A DNA stretch of 64,000 nt from a bacterium (GCA_004561445.1 SFVX01000001.1:124001-188000); one strand, 5' to 3'; counted from the stretch's first letter, positions 52,358 to 62,155 are shown. Notes: generated by a model from the letters alone, not told the origin. Made by a program: numbers and translations.

Positions 52358-52399
52358 AACCTTTCGTGGGTGTGAGCGACTTTTAAGCCAACATTCAGC

Positions 52400-52433
52400 A
52401 AATCTCGATATATTAATATATACTGAGATTTTT
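52400..52433 (+). terminator. Hairpin in the ABC-exporter leader
   Basis: AAATCTC-GA-TATAT-TA-ATATA-CT-GAGATTT followed by TTC. It can be an attenuator hairpin or, as DNA, a palindromic operator. Confidence 0.5.
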
Positions 52434-52471
52434 CGTTGCGAAAATGAAAAAACAGATAAAACAGAGGAGAT

Positions 52472-54232
52472 ATGTTTAAGATACTAAAACATTTTAGTAA
52501 GAAAGATATTGCGTCGGCACTTCTTGCGGTGCTTCTGATTGCTTGCCAAGTAGGACTCGAGCTTAAAATGCCAGATTACATGTCCGAAATTACAAAGCTC
52601 GTACAAGCCGAAGGTAGCGAAATGTCCGATATTTTACTAAATGGCGGCATGATGTTGCTCTGCGCATTAGGTGCACTCATTGCGTCATGCACAGTTGGAT
52701 ATTTTATTTCAAAACTCGCATCGCGACTTTCAATGAACTTACGATTGGAGCTTTTCCATAAAGTCGAAGACATGGATATGGAAGACGTGACGGAATTTTC
52801 GACTAGCAGTCTAATTACGCGCACGACTAATGATGTGATGCAGATCCAGATGTTTGTTTCGATGGGCGCACAGATGCTTGTGCGTGCACCGATGACGGCG
52901 ATTTGGGCGATTGTTAAAATTGCAAATAAAAACTGGCAATGGAGTACAGCTACGGCAGTGGCGGTTGTGATTTTGTTAACTACGATTAGTATTGTCGTGT
53001 CGCTAGTTTTGCCACGTTTCAAAATTGTGCAAAAGATGCTCGATCGCCTAAACGGCGTGACGCGCGAGAACTTGCTAGGCATTCGCGTCGTGCGTGCTTT
53101 TAACGCTGAAAAATACCAAGAAAATAAATTCGGCAAGGTGAATGACGAATTGACGAATTTACGCCTATTTAATCAGCGCGTGCTTTCGGTGATGTCACCA
53201 GTGATTAACCTAATTATGTATGGGCTTACGCTATCGATTTACTTCATCGGTGCGTATTTAATCGCAAATTCCGTAATGGCGGAAAAAATTACGCTATTTA
53301 GTGACATGGTGGTATTTTCGAGCTACGCAATGCACGTGATTATGTCCTTCTTATTCTTGTCGATGGTATTTATGATGTTGCCGCGTGCACAGGTCTCGGC
53401 CGAACGTATCAATGAAGTGCTCGATGAAACTTCGAAAATTCTTGACGGCGAACGCGAGTGTGGCCTTGAGGGCGAAGTCGGAACAGTAGAATTTCGTAAC
53501 GTTTCGTTTAAATATCCAGACGCAGAAGAATATTTACTCGAAGATATTTCCTTTAAAGCTGAACGTGGTCAAACGGTGGCGTTTATTGGCTCGACAGGCT
53601 CAGGCAAATCGACGCTGATTAATCTCGTGCCACGTTTTTACGATGTGACAGACGGCAAAGTCTTAGTTGACGGAGTAGACGTGCGCGACTATAAGCTAAG
53701 CGCGCTTAACAACAAGCTCGGCTATGTACCGCAACGCGCCGTAATGTTTAGTGGCACCGTCAAAAGTAATGTCTGCTTTGGCGAAAATGGCAAAGAAAAA
53801 ATTAGCAACAAGAAAATGCGCGCCGCCATCAAAACTGCACAAGGCAAAGATTTTGTCGAAAAAATGGACAAAGAATACGACTCGCACATCGCGCAGGGCG
53901 GCACAAACGTTTCGGGCGGCCAAAAGCAGCGTCTTGCAATCGCGCGCGCTGTGGCTCGCGACCCAGAAATCTTTATCTTCGACGACTCGTTCTCGGCACT
54001 TGATTATAAGACCGATACAGCTTTGCGCCATGCACTGAAGACTCATACCAAAGACGCAACAAACCTAATCGTAGCGCAGCGCATCGGCACAATTATGCAC
54101 GCTGATCAGATTCTAGTACTCGATAAAGGAAAATGCGTTGGCAAAGGCACGCATAAGGAGTTAATGAAAAATTGTAAAGTTTATCAACAAATTGCACTTT
54201 CGCAATTAACGAAGGAGGAGCTCGATGTTTAA
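52472..54232 (+). CDS. ABC exporter subunit with a degenerate catalytic site
   Basis: A half-transporter with six membrane spans (residues about 15-310) and an ATPase domain. Walker A is GSTGSGKSTLINL, Q-loop YVPQRA, signature NVSGGQKQRLAIARA. Walker B ends in FIFDDSFSALD, with Asp where the catalytic Glu is expected. The H-loop position also deviates (LIVAQRIG in place of a His). Such non-catalytic subunits pair with an active partner in heterodimeric type IV exporters. The Shine-Dalgarno is GAGGAG. The gene overlaps the next one by 8 bases. The substrate is unknown; drugs, lipids or peptides are possible. Confidence 0.93.
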   Translation: MFKILKHFSKKDIASALLAVLLIACQVGLELKMPDYMSEITKLVQAEGSEMSDILLNGGMMLLCALGALIASCTVGYFISKLASRLSMNLRLELFHKVEDMDMEDVTEFSTSSLITRTTNDVMQIQMFVSMGAQMLVRAPMTAIWAIVKIANKNWQWSTATAVAVVILLTTISIVVSLVLPRFKIVQKMLDRLNGVTRENLLGIRVVRAFNAEKYQENKFGKVNDELTNLRLFNQRVLSVMSPVINLIMYGLTLSIYFIGAYLIANSVMAEKITLFSDMVVFSSYAMHVIMSFLFLSMVFMMLPRAQVSAERINEVLDETSKILDGERECGLEGEVGTVEFRNVSFKYPDAEEYLLEDISFKAERGQTVAFIGSTGSGKSTLINLVPRFYDVTDGKVLVDGVDVRDYKLSALNNKLGYVPQRAVMFSGTVKSNVCFGENGKEKISNKKMRAAIKTAQGKDFVEKMDKEYDSHIAQGGTNVSGGQKQRLAIARAVARDPEIFIFDDSFSALDYKTDTALRHALKTHTKDATNLIVAQRIGTIMHADQILVLDKGKCVGKGTHKELMKNCKVYQQIALSQLTKEELDV

Positions 54233-56267
54233 TGGTGGAGGCGGTGGTCATGGTAACCAATCACAGCAAAAAGCGAAGAACTTTTTGGGCGCTTGCAAAC
54301 GTCTAATTTCCGAAATTCGTGGCAAGCTTTTAGTGTTATTAATTATCTCGATCACTTTTGCAACAGCAGGTTCAATTCTTTCAATAAAAGCGCCGGATCT
54401 ACTCAGTAATTTGACAGACGAGATTACGACTGGCATCAGACCAGATACGGAAGCACTACAAGAGATTAGTACGCTAATCGCTGAGAATTATATGAGTCTA
54501 GATGCACTTTCCGCAGGCCATAAACCCGACGATATCGTTTATCGAGGTACGACTATTACGCTTGAAGACCAGCAGAAGTTTGGAGAGCTCGTAAAATCAA
54601 TTGACGTTGATGATAAGAACGACGCAAGTGCGATGTTAAAGAAGTTTGATGAACTTCCAGAATCGATCCGTTCGATCGTTGAGCCGAAGATGAATCTTGA
54701 GCGCATAAATCATTTTGTGATTCTACTTGCAGCGCTATATATTATAAGTTCATTGCTGACACTGATTGAGTCGTTAACGATGACGGAGGTAACGAATAAG
54801 TTCGCACAACAACTTCGTGGCCAAATTTCCGAAAAAATTAATCGTTTACCGCTAAAATATTTTGATCGCAACCAAACTGGCGATATTTTGTCGCGTATCA
54901 CAAATGATGTCGATATGGTCTCGAGCAGTCTTGATTCTTCACTTTCGACGATTATTGCCGACCTTGCGCTTTTGATTGGTACAGTTTTCATGATGTTTAA
55001 GACAAATACGACTTTGGCTTTGATTGCGATTGGCTCAAGCTTGCTTGGTTTTGCATTTATGTTTGCGATTCTTGCAAAATCACAAAAATATTTCGTGATG
55101 CGCCAGGCAGAACTGGGTAAATTGAATGCACATATCGAAGAGGTCTATTCTGGTCTTAATGTAGTAAAAACTTATAACGGACAAAAAGAAGTAAATCACA
55201 AATTTGATCAGCTGAACCAGAAGGTTTATGAGTCAAACCGTAAGAGTCACTTCTTGTCGGGACTAATGCGCCCTATCATGATTTTTACTGGAAACTTTGG
55301 TTATGTGGCAGTTTGTGTAGTGGGCGCAATTTTGGCCTCTGATAAAGTGATTACCTTTGGCGTAATTGTAGCCTTCATGACTTATATTCGCATGTTTAAT
55401 AATCCGCTTTCGGAAATTGCTCAAGCTGCAACTAACCTACAATCTGCAGCTGCGGCAAGCGAACGCGTATTCGAGTTCTTGGACGAGCCTGAAATGTCGG
55501 ATCAAAAAACGCTCAGCGCAAAGCTTGACCGTAATAAAGTTAAGGGCGACATTGAATTTAAGAATGTGAAGTTCGGCTACGATGACGACAAATTAATCAT
55601 TCATGATTTTAGCGCCAAAGCTAAGGCTGGACAGAAAATCGCTATTGTTGGCCCAACTGGTGCCGGCAAAACGACTATGGTAAATCTTCTGATGAAGTTT
55701 TACGAAATTAACGACGGCGAGATATTGATCGATGGCGTGCCAACGAGTACTTTGACGCGCGAAAATGTGCACGAACTATTCACGATGGTCTTGCAAGATA
55801 CCTGGATGTTTGAAGGAACTTTGCGCGAGAATATTATTTATAACCGCAAGAATGTCAGCGACAAACAACTTTATAAAATTTGCGATGAAATTGGGCTAAC
55901 ACATTTCATCAAAACATTGCCAAATGGCTTTGATACAAAAATTAGTGAAAGTGATGGAATTTCGGCGGGCCAAAAGCAGCTAATCACGATTGCGCGTGGT
56001 ATGGTAGAGGATGCACCGTTCTTAATTCTTGATGAAGCGACAAGTAACGTTGATACTCGCACCGAGGAAGCTGTCCAGGATGCGATGGATAAACTAATGG
56101 AAGGTCGCACGTCGTTTATTATTGCACACCGCCTTTCAACGATTAAAAATGCAGACCTAATTCTCGTGATGAAAGAAGGAAATATTATCGAATCTGGCAA
56201 CCATAACCAGTTGATGAAGCAAAACGGTTTTTACGCAGACCTATACAATTCGCAGTTTGCGCTATAA
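54225..56267 (+). CDS. ABC exporter subunit, catalytically complete partner
   Basis: Second half of the heterodimer. The N-terminal tail is Gly/His/Asn-rich, and an unusually large loop of about 115 residues lies between spans 1 and 2 (about residues 65-165). The ATPase domain has Walker A GPTGAGKTTMVNL, a signature of the form GISAGQKQLITIARG, Walker B FLILDEATSNVD with the catalytic Glu, and H-loop IIAHRLS. The site is thus complete except that the signature reads SAGQ, as in other asymmetric exporters. It is translationally coupled to the first subunit. Confidence 0.93.
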   Translation: MFNGGGGGHGNQSQQKAKNFLGACKRLISEIRGKLLVLLIISITFATAGSILSIKAPDLLSNLTDEITTGIRPDTEALQEISTLIAENYMSLDALSAGHKPDDIVYRGTTITLEDQQKFGELVKSIDVDDKNDASAMLKKFDELPESIRSIVEPKMNLERINHFVILLAALYIISSLLTLIESLTMTEVTNKFAQQLRGQISEKINRLPLKYFDRNQTGDILSRITNDVDMVSSSLDSSLSTIIADLALLIGTVFMMFKTNTTLALIAIGSSLLGFAFMFAILAKSQKYFVMRQAELGKLNAHIEEVYSGLNVVKTYNGQKEVNHKFDQLNQKVYESNRKSHFLSGLMRPIMIFTGNFGYVAVCVVGAILASDKVITFGVIVAFMTYIRMFNNPLSEIAQAATNLQSAAAASERVFEFLDEPEMSDQKTLSAKLDRNKVKGDIEFKNVKFGYDDDKLIIHDFSAKAKAGQKIAIVGPTGAGKTTMVNLLMKFYEINDGEILIDGVPTSTLTRENVHELFTMVLQDTWMFEGTLRENIIYNRKNVSDKQLYKICDEIGLTHFIKTLPNGFDTKISESDGISAGQKQLITIARGMVEDAPFLILDEATSNVDTRTEEAVQDAMDKLMEGRTSFIIAHRLSTIKNADLILVMKEGNIIESGNHNQLMKQNGFYADLYNSQFAL

Positions 56268-56275
56268 AATTAGTG

Positions 56276-56310
56276 AAAAAAGAAGGCTTTCAAAAGGTCT
56301 TCTTTTTTTG
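56276..56310 (+). terminator. Terminator of the ABC-exporter operon
   Basis: AAAAAAGAAG and CTTCTTTTTT pair around GCTTTCAAAAGGT, ending in T7. Confidence 0.8.
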
Positions 56311-56350
56311 CTTATGTTTTTATAAAAAGCGTGTATAATAAAAAGTAGAC

Positions 56351-57574
56351 ATGAAGATTTTGATGCTAGGATGGGAACTCCCACCGCACAATAGTGGCGG
56401 TCTCGGAGTAGCTTGCTTGAACTTATCAAAATCCCTAGCAAAGATGGGGGCTGATATAGATTTTGTGGTCCCATATAAATCCGACCATCACTTCGACTAC
56501 ATGAATGTCTTATCTGCGACGACTATTAATCCAAAATATATTTATGGTCGCGTGACGGCTTATGAGTCTAAGAATATCGAGAAGAAGCTCGTGCTCGAAG
56601 AAGATACTTGCAAGAGCTTTTCGATTCGCGATATGCAGCATGATTATTGCGAATTTATTGAACGTTATCTCATGCACTACAAGCCAGACATTGTACATGC
56701 ACACGATTGGCTAACGTACGAGGCTGGCATTCTAGCCAAGAAGAACTACGGGATTCCGCTAGTTGCACACGTTCATGCGACCGAGTTTGATCGTGGCGGC
56801 GCAAATGGCGGTAGTCCACTAATTCATCAGATTGAGTATCAGGGCTTGCTGTGGGCGGATAAAATCATCGCCGTCAGTCAAGCGACGAAAGATATTATTG
56901 TTGAGCGCTACGGAATTCCAGCTGATAAAATCGACGTAGCATACAATGGCTTCACTACGCCGAGCGACGACTATCATTACGATGGCTCGAGCTATCAGTA
57001 CCTTGAGAGCCTAAAATCTAAAGGTTACACAGTTGTTTCGACAGTCGGACGCTTTACTTTACAGAAAGGTCTCTTCCATTTGATGCGCGCTGCAGCTCGC
57101 GCGATTAGCTTACATCCAAAATTCGTATTCTTGTTTGCTGGTGACGGCGAGCAAAAAGATGAACTCATGCGTATGTCGGCAGAGCTTGGTATTTCACAGA
57201 ACGTCATCTTTACTGGCTTCATCCGCGGTAAACAATTGCGCGATATATATAGTATTTCAGATATTTTCGTAATGTCTTCAGTGTCTGAACCATTTGGACT
57301 AACTGCACTCGAGGCCGCACATCACGGTAATGCATTGATTATTACTAAACAATCTGGCGTAGGCGAAGTTTTAAGCTCCATTGTGCGTTATGATTTTTGG
57401 GACGAAGACAAGCTCGCAGGAGCACTTGTAAATATCGCTGAAAGCCCAGCTCTCGAAAGTACTCTACAAGACGGAATACGGCACGAATACACGCGCATCT
57501 CTTGGGATGATGTTGCAGAAAAGTGCATGCAAGTGTATGATGAAGTAGAGAAACATAAGAGAAATAGGTTTTAG
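56351..57574 (+). CDS. GT4-type glycosyltransferase (glycogen-synthase-like)
   Basis: A GT-B enzyme that uses a nucleotide sugar. The N-terminus MKILMLGWELPPHNSGGLGVACLN and DIVHAHDWLTYEAG are like those of glycogen/starch synthases and GT4 relatives. The C-terminal donor site holds GRFTLQKGLFHLMRA (KG-type motif) and the E-x7-E stretch SVSEPFGLTALEA. The GH57 gene follows after 13 bases. The pair could build and trim an alpha-glucan or a similar storage polymer. A TATAAT with an 11-base leader precedes it. Confidence 0.88.
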   Translation: MKILMLGWELPPHNSGGLGVACLNLSKSLAKMGADIDFVVPYKSDHHFDYMNVLSATTINPKYIYGRVTAYESKNIEKKLVLEEDTCKSFSIRDMQHDYCEFIERYLMHYKPDIVHAHDWLTYEAGILAKKNYGIPLVAHVHATEFDRGGANGGSPLIHQIEYQGLLWADKIIAVSQATKDIIVERYGIPADKIDVAYNGFTTPSDDYHYDGSSYQYLESLKSKGYTVVSTVGRFTLQKGLFHLMRAAARAISLHPKFVFLFAGDGEQKDELMRMSAELGISQNVIFTGFIRGKQLRDIYSISDIFVMSSVSEPFGLTALEAAHHGNALIITKQSGVGEVLSSIVRYDFWDEDKLAGALVNIAESPALESTLQDGIRHEYTRISWDDVAEKCMQVYDEVEKHKRNRF

Positions 57575-57587
57575 GTAGGTAATACTA

Positions 57588-58808
57588 ATGCGATCAATCG
57601 TCTTATACATGCATATGCATCAGCCATATCGTGTAAAGAACTACAATATTTTCTCCGTTGGTCATGATCATGACTACTGGACCGAGAAAGATTGGTATTC
57701 GGGAACGAATAACAAGCGTATTTTTGAGAAGGTCGCAAAGAAATCCTATATCCCGATGCTTGCAAAACTGGGCAAGTGCCTTGAAGAATATCCAAAGTTT
57801 CGCTTCTCTCTTTCTTTGACTGGCGATTTTGTTGAGCAAGCTCAAGCATGGGCACCAGAAGTCATTGAAGCTTTGCAGAAATTAGTCGCAACGGGTCGCG
57901 TCGAGATCGCCGCCGAGACTTATTATCATTCTTTGGCTTTTTTCTATGACCGCGAGGAGTTTGAGGCGCAGGTCGAAAAACATCGCGAAATGGTGCGCGA
58001 ACTATTTGGCGTGACGCCAGCAGTTTTTCGTAATACCGAGCTTGCATACAATAACGACCTTGCAAAGTGGTGCGACGAGCACGGCTACAAGGGCGTAATA
58101 GCTGAAGGTTGGGATAAGGTTCTCGAAGGTCGCACACCAAATGCAATTTATCGTCCAGAAGATTGCAAATATACTAAGTTGCTCTGCAAAAACTATCATT
58201 TATCCGACGATATTGCATTTCGTTTTGCCGACAAAACTTGGAGTGAATGGCCGCTAACTGCCGATAAATATCTTAGCTGGCTCGAGAAAGACGCGAATGA
58301 AGGTCCAATTATTAACTTATTCATGGATTTCGAGACTTTTGGCGAGAATATTTGGGAAGATACGGGCATCTTTGACTTCTTTGAAGAAGTTGTGCGTAAA
58401 TGGTGCGCCGAGGATAATCGCGACTTTATGACGCTCTCCGAAGCCTGTGACGGCTTCGTGCCAGCCGGAACGGTGTCAATGCCATGGACAGTGACTTGGG
58501 CAGATGAGGCGCGCGACTTGTCAGCTTGGCTTGGCAACTCAATGCAGCACGAAGCGATGAAAAACCTGTATGATTTGCGCGAAGACGTACTTGCAACCAA
58601 AGATAAAGCCCTGATTGCCGATTGGCGACGCTTATCGACAAGTGATCATCCATATTATATGAGCACAAAATATCTAAACGACGGTAGTGTGCACGGTTAC
58701 TTCTCGCCTTATGATTCGCCATTTGATGCATTTCTCTATTACATGAATGTCCTGCGCGATATTCGCGAGCGAGTTGAAGAACATCAAACGCTAAAATCCG
58801 AAGAATAA
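57588..58808 (+). CDS. GH57-family glycoside hydrolase (alpha-amylase or branching-type)
   Basis: Acts on alpha-glucans by a retaining mechanism. GH57 motifs are visible: LYMHMHQPYRV at the N-terminus, the catalytic Glu in FRNTELAYNND (about residue 150) and the acid/base Asp in LFMDFETFGE (about 248). There is no signal peptide, so it is cytoplasmic. It is co-transcribed with the glycosyltransferase upstream. Whether it is a hydrolase or a branching enzyme cannot be read from the motifs. Confidence 0.9.
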   Translation: MRSIVLYMHMHQPYRVKNYNIFSVGHDHDYWTEKDWYSGTNNKRIFEKVAKKSYIPMLAKLGKCLEEYPKFRFSLSLTGDFVEQAQAWAPEVIEALQKLVATGRVEIAAETYYHSLAFFYDREEFEAQVEKHREMVRELFGVTPAVFRNTELAYNNDLAKWCDEHGYKGVIAEGWDKVLEGRTPNAIYRPEDCKYTKLLCKNYHLSDDIAFRFADKTWSEWPLTADKYLSWLEKDANEGPIINLFMDFETFGENIWEDTGIFDFFEEVVRKWCAEDNRDFMTLSEACDGFVPAGTVSMPWTVTWADEARDLSAWLGNSMQHEAMKNLYDLREDVLATKDKALIADWRRLSTSDHPYYMSTKYLNDGSVHGYFSPYDSPFDAFLYYMNVLRDIRERVEEHQTLKSEE

Positions 58809-58838
58809 AAAATCCCCGGCTTATTCCGGGGATTTTTA
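58805..58838. terminator. Bidirectional terminator between GH57 gene and pta
   Basis: AAAAAATCCCCGG-CTTATT-CCGGGGATTTTT between convergent genes. Confidence 0.92.
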
Positions 58839-58844
58839 TGGCTT

Positions 58845-59618
58845 TTATTTTGCGAGTTTAACGAGACATTCGGTCGTGAATTCGATATCTTCAACCGTAG
58901 AGCCACGCGAAAGATCGGAAACTGGCGCCTTGAAGCCGAGTAAGATTGGACCGGCGAGCTTAGCTCCAGCGAATTGCTCAAGAGATTTATAAAGAATATT
59001 GCCAGAGTTGATGTCTGGCGTAATTAAGACATTGGCGCAGCCTGCAACCTGAGAGTCTGCTGGTGCCTTTTTAGCAGCAATGCGAGGGTTTACGGCAGCA
59101 TCAAGTTGCATTTCGCCGTCGACAAGTATTTCTGGGCGACGCTCATGTACGAGCTCGATAGTTTCCCTAATTTTATCCATGGATGGATCTTTACCGCCAG
59201 AGCCGAAGGTCGAAAACGAAAGCATAGCAATTCTTGGAGTTTCGGCGAGAATTTTCGTAGCAGCATCGTGGGCGAGCATGACAATATCGGCAAGTTGTTC
59301 GACGGTGGGATTCTTGCAAGTCGCGCCATCAGAAACAATATAACGACGACCGTCTTTGAAGTCGCAAACGAAAAGGCTACTGAAAGTTTTAGCGCCTTCT
59401 GGCACGCCAATATGGTCGCGACAAGCAAGAATAACATCACGCGAAGAATAATCTACGCCCGCTACCATAGCGTCGTATTCGCCAGTTTTTACTTTTTCGG
59501 CAGCCTGCTCGACCGACATCTCTTCAGCGATAGCTTCGCAAATATTTTTGGCGTTGAGATTTTTGACAACTTCCTGAATGTATTCATTTGAAGCTTCTGG
59601 GAAAATAATTTTTGGCAT
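58845..59618 (-). CDS. pta: Phosphate acetyltransferase, compact form
   Basis: Exchanges acetyl between phosphate and CoA. The C-terminal core is clear: DAMVAGVDYSSRDVILACRD, DGATCKNPTVEQLADI, STFGSGG, DGEMQLDAAV, VLITPDINSGNILYKSLE and the closing LLGFKAPVSDLSRGSTVED. It has 257 residues against 320-340 for ordinary Pta; the shortage lies in the first 45 residues, where most of the first lobe is missing. The start (MPKIIFPEASNEYIQEVVKN) is still family-like, so the gene is trimmed inside and not broken at the end. Confidence 0.9.
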   Translation of the reverse strand: MPKIIFPEASNEYIQEVVKNLNAKNICEAIAEEMSVEQAAEKVKTGEYDAMVAGVDYSSRDVILACRDHIGVPEGAKTFSSLFVCDFKDGRRYIVSDGATCKNPTVEQLADIVMLAHDAATKILAETPRIAMLSFSTFGSGGKDPSMDKIRETIELVHERRPEILVDGEMQLDAAVNPRIAAKKAPADSQVAGCANVLITPDINSGNILYKSLEQFAGAKLAGPILLGFKAPVSDLSRGSTVEDIEFTTECLVKLAK

Positions 59619-59620
59619 GT

Positions 59621-60313
59621 TTACTCCTTTAACTTTTTAATTTCAGCTTTGAGCTCAGTTGAGTCGACTTTGATTTCTGGAACTTCGGGAACTCCGAGCG
59701 ATGCGACGGCCGAAAGGCGAATCTGAAGCGCATTGTAGCTACTTTTATAACAGACATCAACGCAATCGGCAGATTTCTGGGCAATGTCGGAGATCTCGGC
59801 GGTGATTTTTTGAAGATTTTCGCGAAGATTGTCCTCTAATGGTAGCTGCTCGTTGGAAATGATTTTATTATAGTCGGCATACATAGCTTGAAGCTTCTGG
59901 AGACAATCTTTGGCGTTTTCTGGAGTAATTTTTGGCGGAAGCTCTTTACGCCTTGCCTGCAAGGTTTGATACGCTTCTTGAAGCGCAAGATTTGTACTTA
60001 TGCTTTCTTTTTGCTCTGCTAGTGCATTAGAATATGTTTTCGCTAGCTCTGCGAGGTGCTGGGTCTCGGAGTAGTTAGCGAGTTCGCTAGTAGATGCGGA
60101 GAATTTTTGATAATTATCGTCATAAAGGCTTTGATTGCCGGTATTAATTGCTGACTCGAGCGCAATTAATTCGCTTTCTAGCTCTTCGACGGAAGCGACG
60201 AGCTTCGCATGTTGTTTTTGATGCGCGGCATTCACGAGCATACACGCCTCAAAAATGACAAATGCAAGGACAATTATTATAATTACGGCAATTTTACTGC
60301 ACTTCTTTTTCAT
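59621..60313 (-). CDS. Membrane-anchored coiled-coil protein of unknown function
   Basis: One N-terminal membrane span (about residues 8-28) and a long helical, Gln/Glu/Lys-rich extracytoplasmic part (about 35-190). A short tail with PEVPEIKVDSTELKAEIKKL ends the chain. The ATG overlaps the stop of the acyltransferase gene upstream by four bases, so the two are coupled. It may be a spacer or partner for the acyltransferase. Not recognised. Confidence 0.7.
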   Translation of the reverse strand: MKKKCSKIAVIIIIVLAFVIFEACMLVNAAHQKQHAKLVASVEELESELIALESAINTGNQSLYDDNYQKFSASTSELANYSETQHLAELAKTYSNALAEQKESISTNLALQEAYQTLQARRKELPPKITPENAKDCLQKLQAMYADYNKIISNEQLPLEDNLRENLQKITAEISDIAQKSADCVDVCYKSSYNALQIRLSAVASLGVPEVPEIKVDSTELKAEIKKLKE

Positions 60314-62148
60314 TGAATCTCCTTTATTTTGTTGGCGATTAGATTTGCGTAAGTTTCGCGCCCAGCGAAATCAAGGTGAATACGGTCATTATACAATAAT
60401 GAACTGTCACGGATAGCGATAGAATACCAGTCGACGAGCCAAACATTAGAATGAGCATCGGCGTAGTTTTTCATGGTAGCGTTTTGCGTCTCGCGAGGTT
60501 GAGTTGGACCTGCGTAGGCTGTAACCAAAATAAATTTATGATTTGGACCAGCGGCACTCATGATGTTATCTAGCATTACTGGTGTAATATTGCGATAATT
60601 GGTTGCGAGTGCAATCACAATGATCTCAGGTAATAGCCCACGCGAGCGAATATCTGAGATTATACTAGTAGCCTTTTCGATGCCACGCGATTCCATAGCG
60701 TCAACATAAGAGTGCGGAATTTTTGCTTCAAGATTATTTTTAGCGCCAAGCATCACTGAGTCACCAATCAGTAAAACTTTTGTATCCGCAGTTACCGTGG
60801 CGGTCGATTGCGGCGGAATAACCGGGGTATAGGCTGGCGCTGCGGTTTCAGCAACAGTAAGCGCAGTGCCGACAATAGTCGTAGCGTCCGAAACAAAATT
60901 ACCTAGATTGAAGGTTTGAATTTTGCTTTGCTCTGCTTCGGTTTTTTGGCCGGCGAGCTGCTTTGCGATATTTGACTCTGCCGGCACGGTCGAGACACGA
61001 ATTACGCCGCCTAAGACTACTACAATTGCTAATACCGCATAGATTCCGATGGCCATTTTCTGCTTCTGCTCAAGACAATGCTTTCTGTATAAAATAGCGA
61101 TTTTTTTGACGTCGCGAATAAGAAAGTCGCAAAGCCAAGTAAAGACAATGCTGCCAAGAAGCGCAACGCTAGGACAAAGCCATACCGGCGCATCTACGGG
61201 AAGAATATAGCCTGCAAGCAAGAAAAGTGGATAATGAAAGAGATAAATGCCATAAGTTTTGCCGCCTAAATACTCTGCAAGGCGCACGGTGCGACCATGC
61301 CTCTTGTTACCCTGTATTTGCAGCACGTAATAGATGAGGATAGCCGAAAGAATAGCAGCGAGTGGAAGGACAAGATAAAAAGTGAGCGGGCTTGTATAGT
61401 TTATATTGCGTGCCAAAATTGCGAAAGTTACGAAAATCGTAATTATTTCGGCGATAGGAAGCGCTTTCTTGCGAAGCTTTTTGATGGGGTGAAGTCGATT
61501 CACGATGCCGAGCGATGCGCCAAAACAGAAAGCCGCCACATGCGTATCGAGCGCAAAATAAGCACGATCGACGGCGTTGAATAATCCACCATAAATAGCC
61601 ATAAGCACGACAGATAGTGCACCAAGCGTAGCAAAAATAACCGCAGCAAGCTTCATTCCGTCGCGTCTTTTTGTGCGCAAATTCACGATAAGCTTCAGAA
61701 TTAGAGGCATAATGAGGTAAATCTGCATTTCGAGCGCCAAAAACCAAGTGTGACGAAAAAGATTAGGCGAAATGAAGTTTTCATAGCCGCCATTAGATGC
61801 TAACTCAAAGATATTAGTCGAAAAAGTCAAAGCCGCAAGCGTGCGAGGTCCGAGTCCCGCCAAAACATCAGAATCTACAAGTAGTGATAAGGCCAGCACG
61901 ATGCTAACCAGTAATAATAGAGGCGGAAATAGTCGCGCAAAACGGTTCTTAATGAAGGCGCGATACGAAATTTTGCCGGTCCCAAGATACTCTTTAGCAA
62001 GACCTGAGACTATTAAGAAGCCAGAAATCGCAAAAAAGATCTCTACCGCAATAAATCCACCAGGCAAGAAACTGCCAAAAAAGTGATAAATCACGATTAG
62101 AAGCATCGCGAAGAGGCGAAGCGAATTAAGGCCAACTATCCACTGCAT
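60310..62148 (-). CDS. OatA-like acyltransferase (membrane acyltransferase plus SGNH domain)
   Basis: N-terminal acyltransferase-3 domain with about ten to eleven membrane spans (GLNSLRLFAMLLIVIYHFF at the start, RHTWFLALEMQIYLIMP). A C-terminal extracellular SGNH domain follows, with LLIGDSVMLGAKN (Ser) and DRIHLDFAGRE (Asp/His). This is the OatA plan, in which an acetyl group is moved across the membrane and put on a cell-wall glycan. Acetyl-CoA from the neighbouring pta would be a donor source. The target may be peptidoglycan or a surface polysaccharide. Confidence 0.9.
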   Translation of the reverse strand: MQWIVGLNSLRLFAMLLIVIYHFFGSFLPGGFIAVEIFFAISGFLIVSGLAKEYLGTGKISYRAFIKNRFARLFPPLLLLVSIVLALSLLVDSDVLAGLGPRTLAALTFSTNIFELASNGGYENFISPNLFRHTWFLALEMQIYLIMPLILKLIVNLRTKRRDGMKLAAVIFATLGALSVVLMAIYGGLFNAVDRAYFALDTHVAAFCFGASLGIVNRLHPIKKLRKKALPIAEIITIFVTFAILARNINYTSPLTFYLVLPLAAILSAILIYYVLQIQGNKRHGRTVRLAEYLGGKTYGIYLFHYPLFLLAGYILPVDAPVWLCPSVALLGSIVFTWLCDFLIRDVKKIAILYRKHCLEQKQKMAIGIYAVLAIVVVLGGVIRVSTVPAESNIAKQLAGQKTEAEQSKIQTFNLGNFVSDATTIVGTALTVAETAAPAYTPVIPPQSTATVTADTKVLLIGDSVMLGAKNNLEAKIPHSYVDAMESRGIEKATSIISDIRSRGLLPEIIVIALATNYRNITPVMLDNIMSAAGPNHKFILVTAYAGPTQPRETQNATMKNYADAHSNVWLVDWYSIAIRDSSLLYNDRIHLDFAGRETYANLIANKIKEIQ

Positions 62149-62155
62149 GAGAGAC

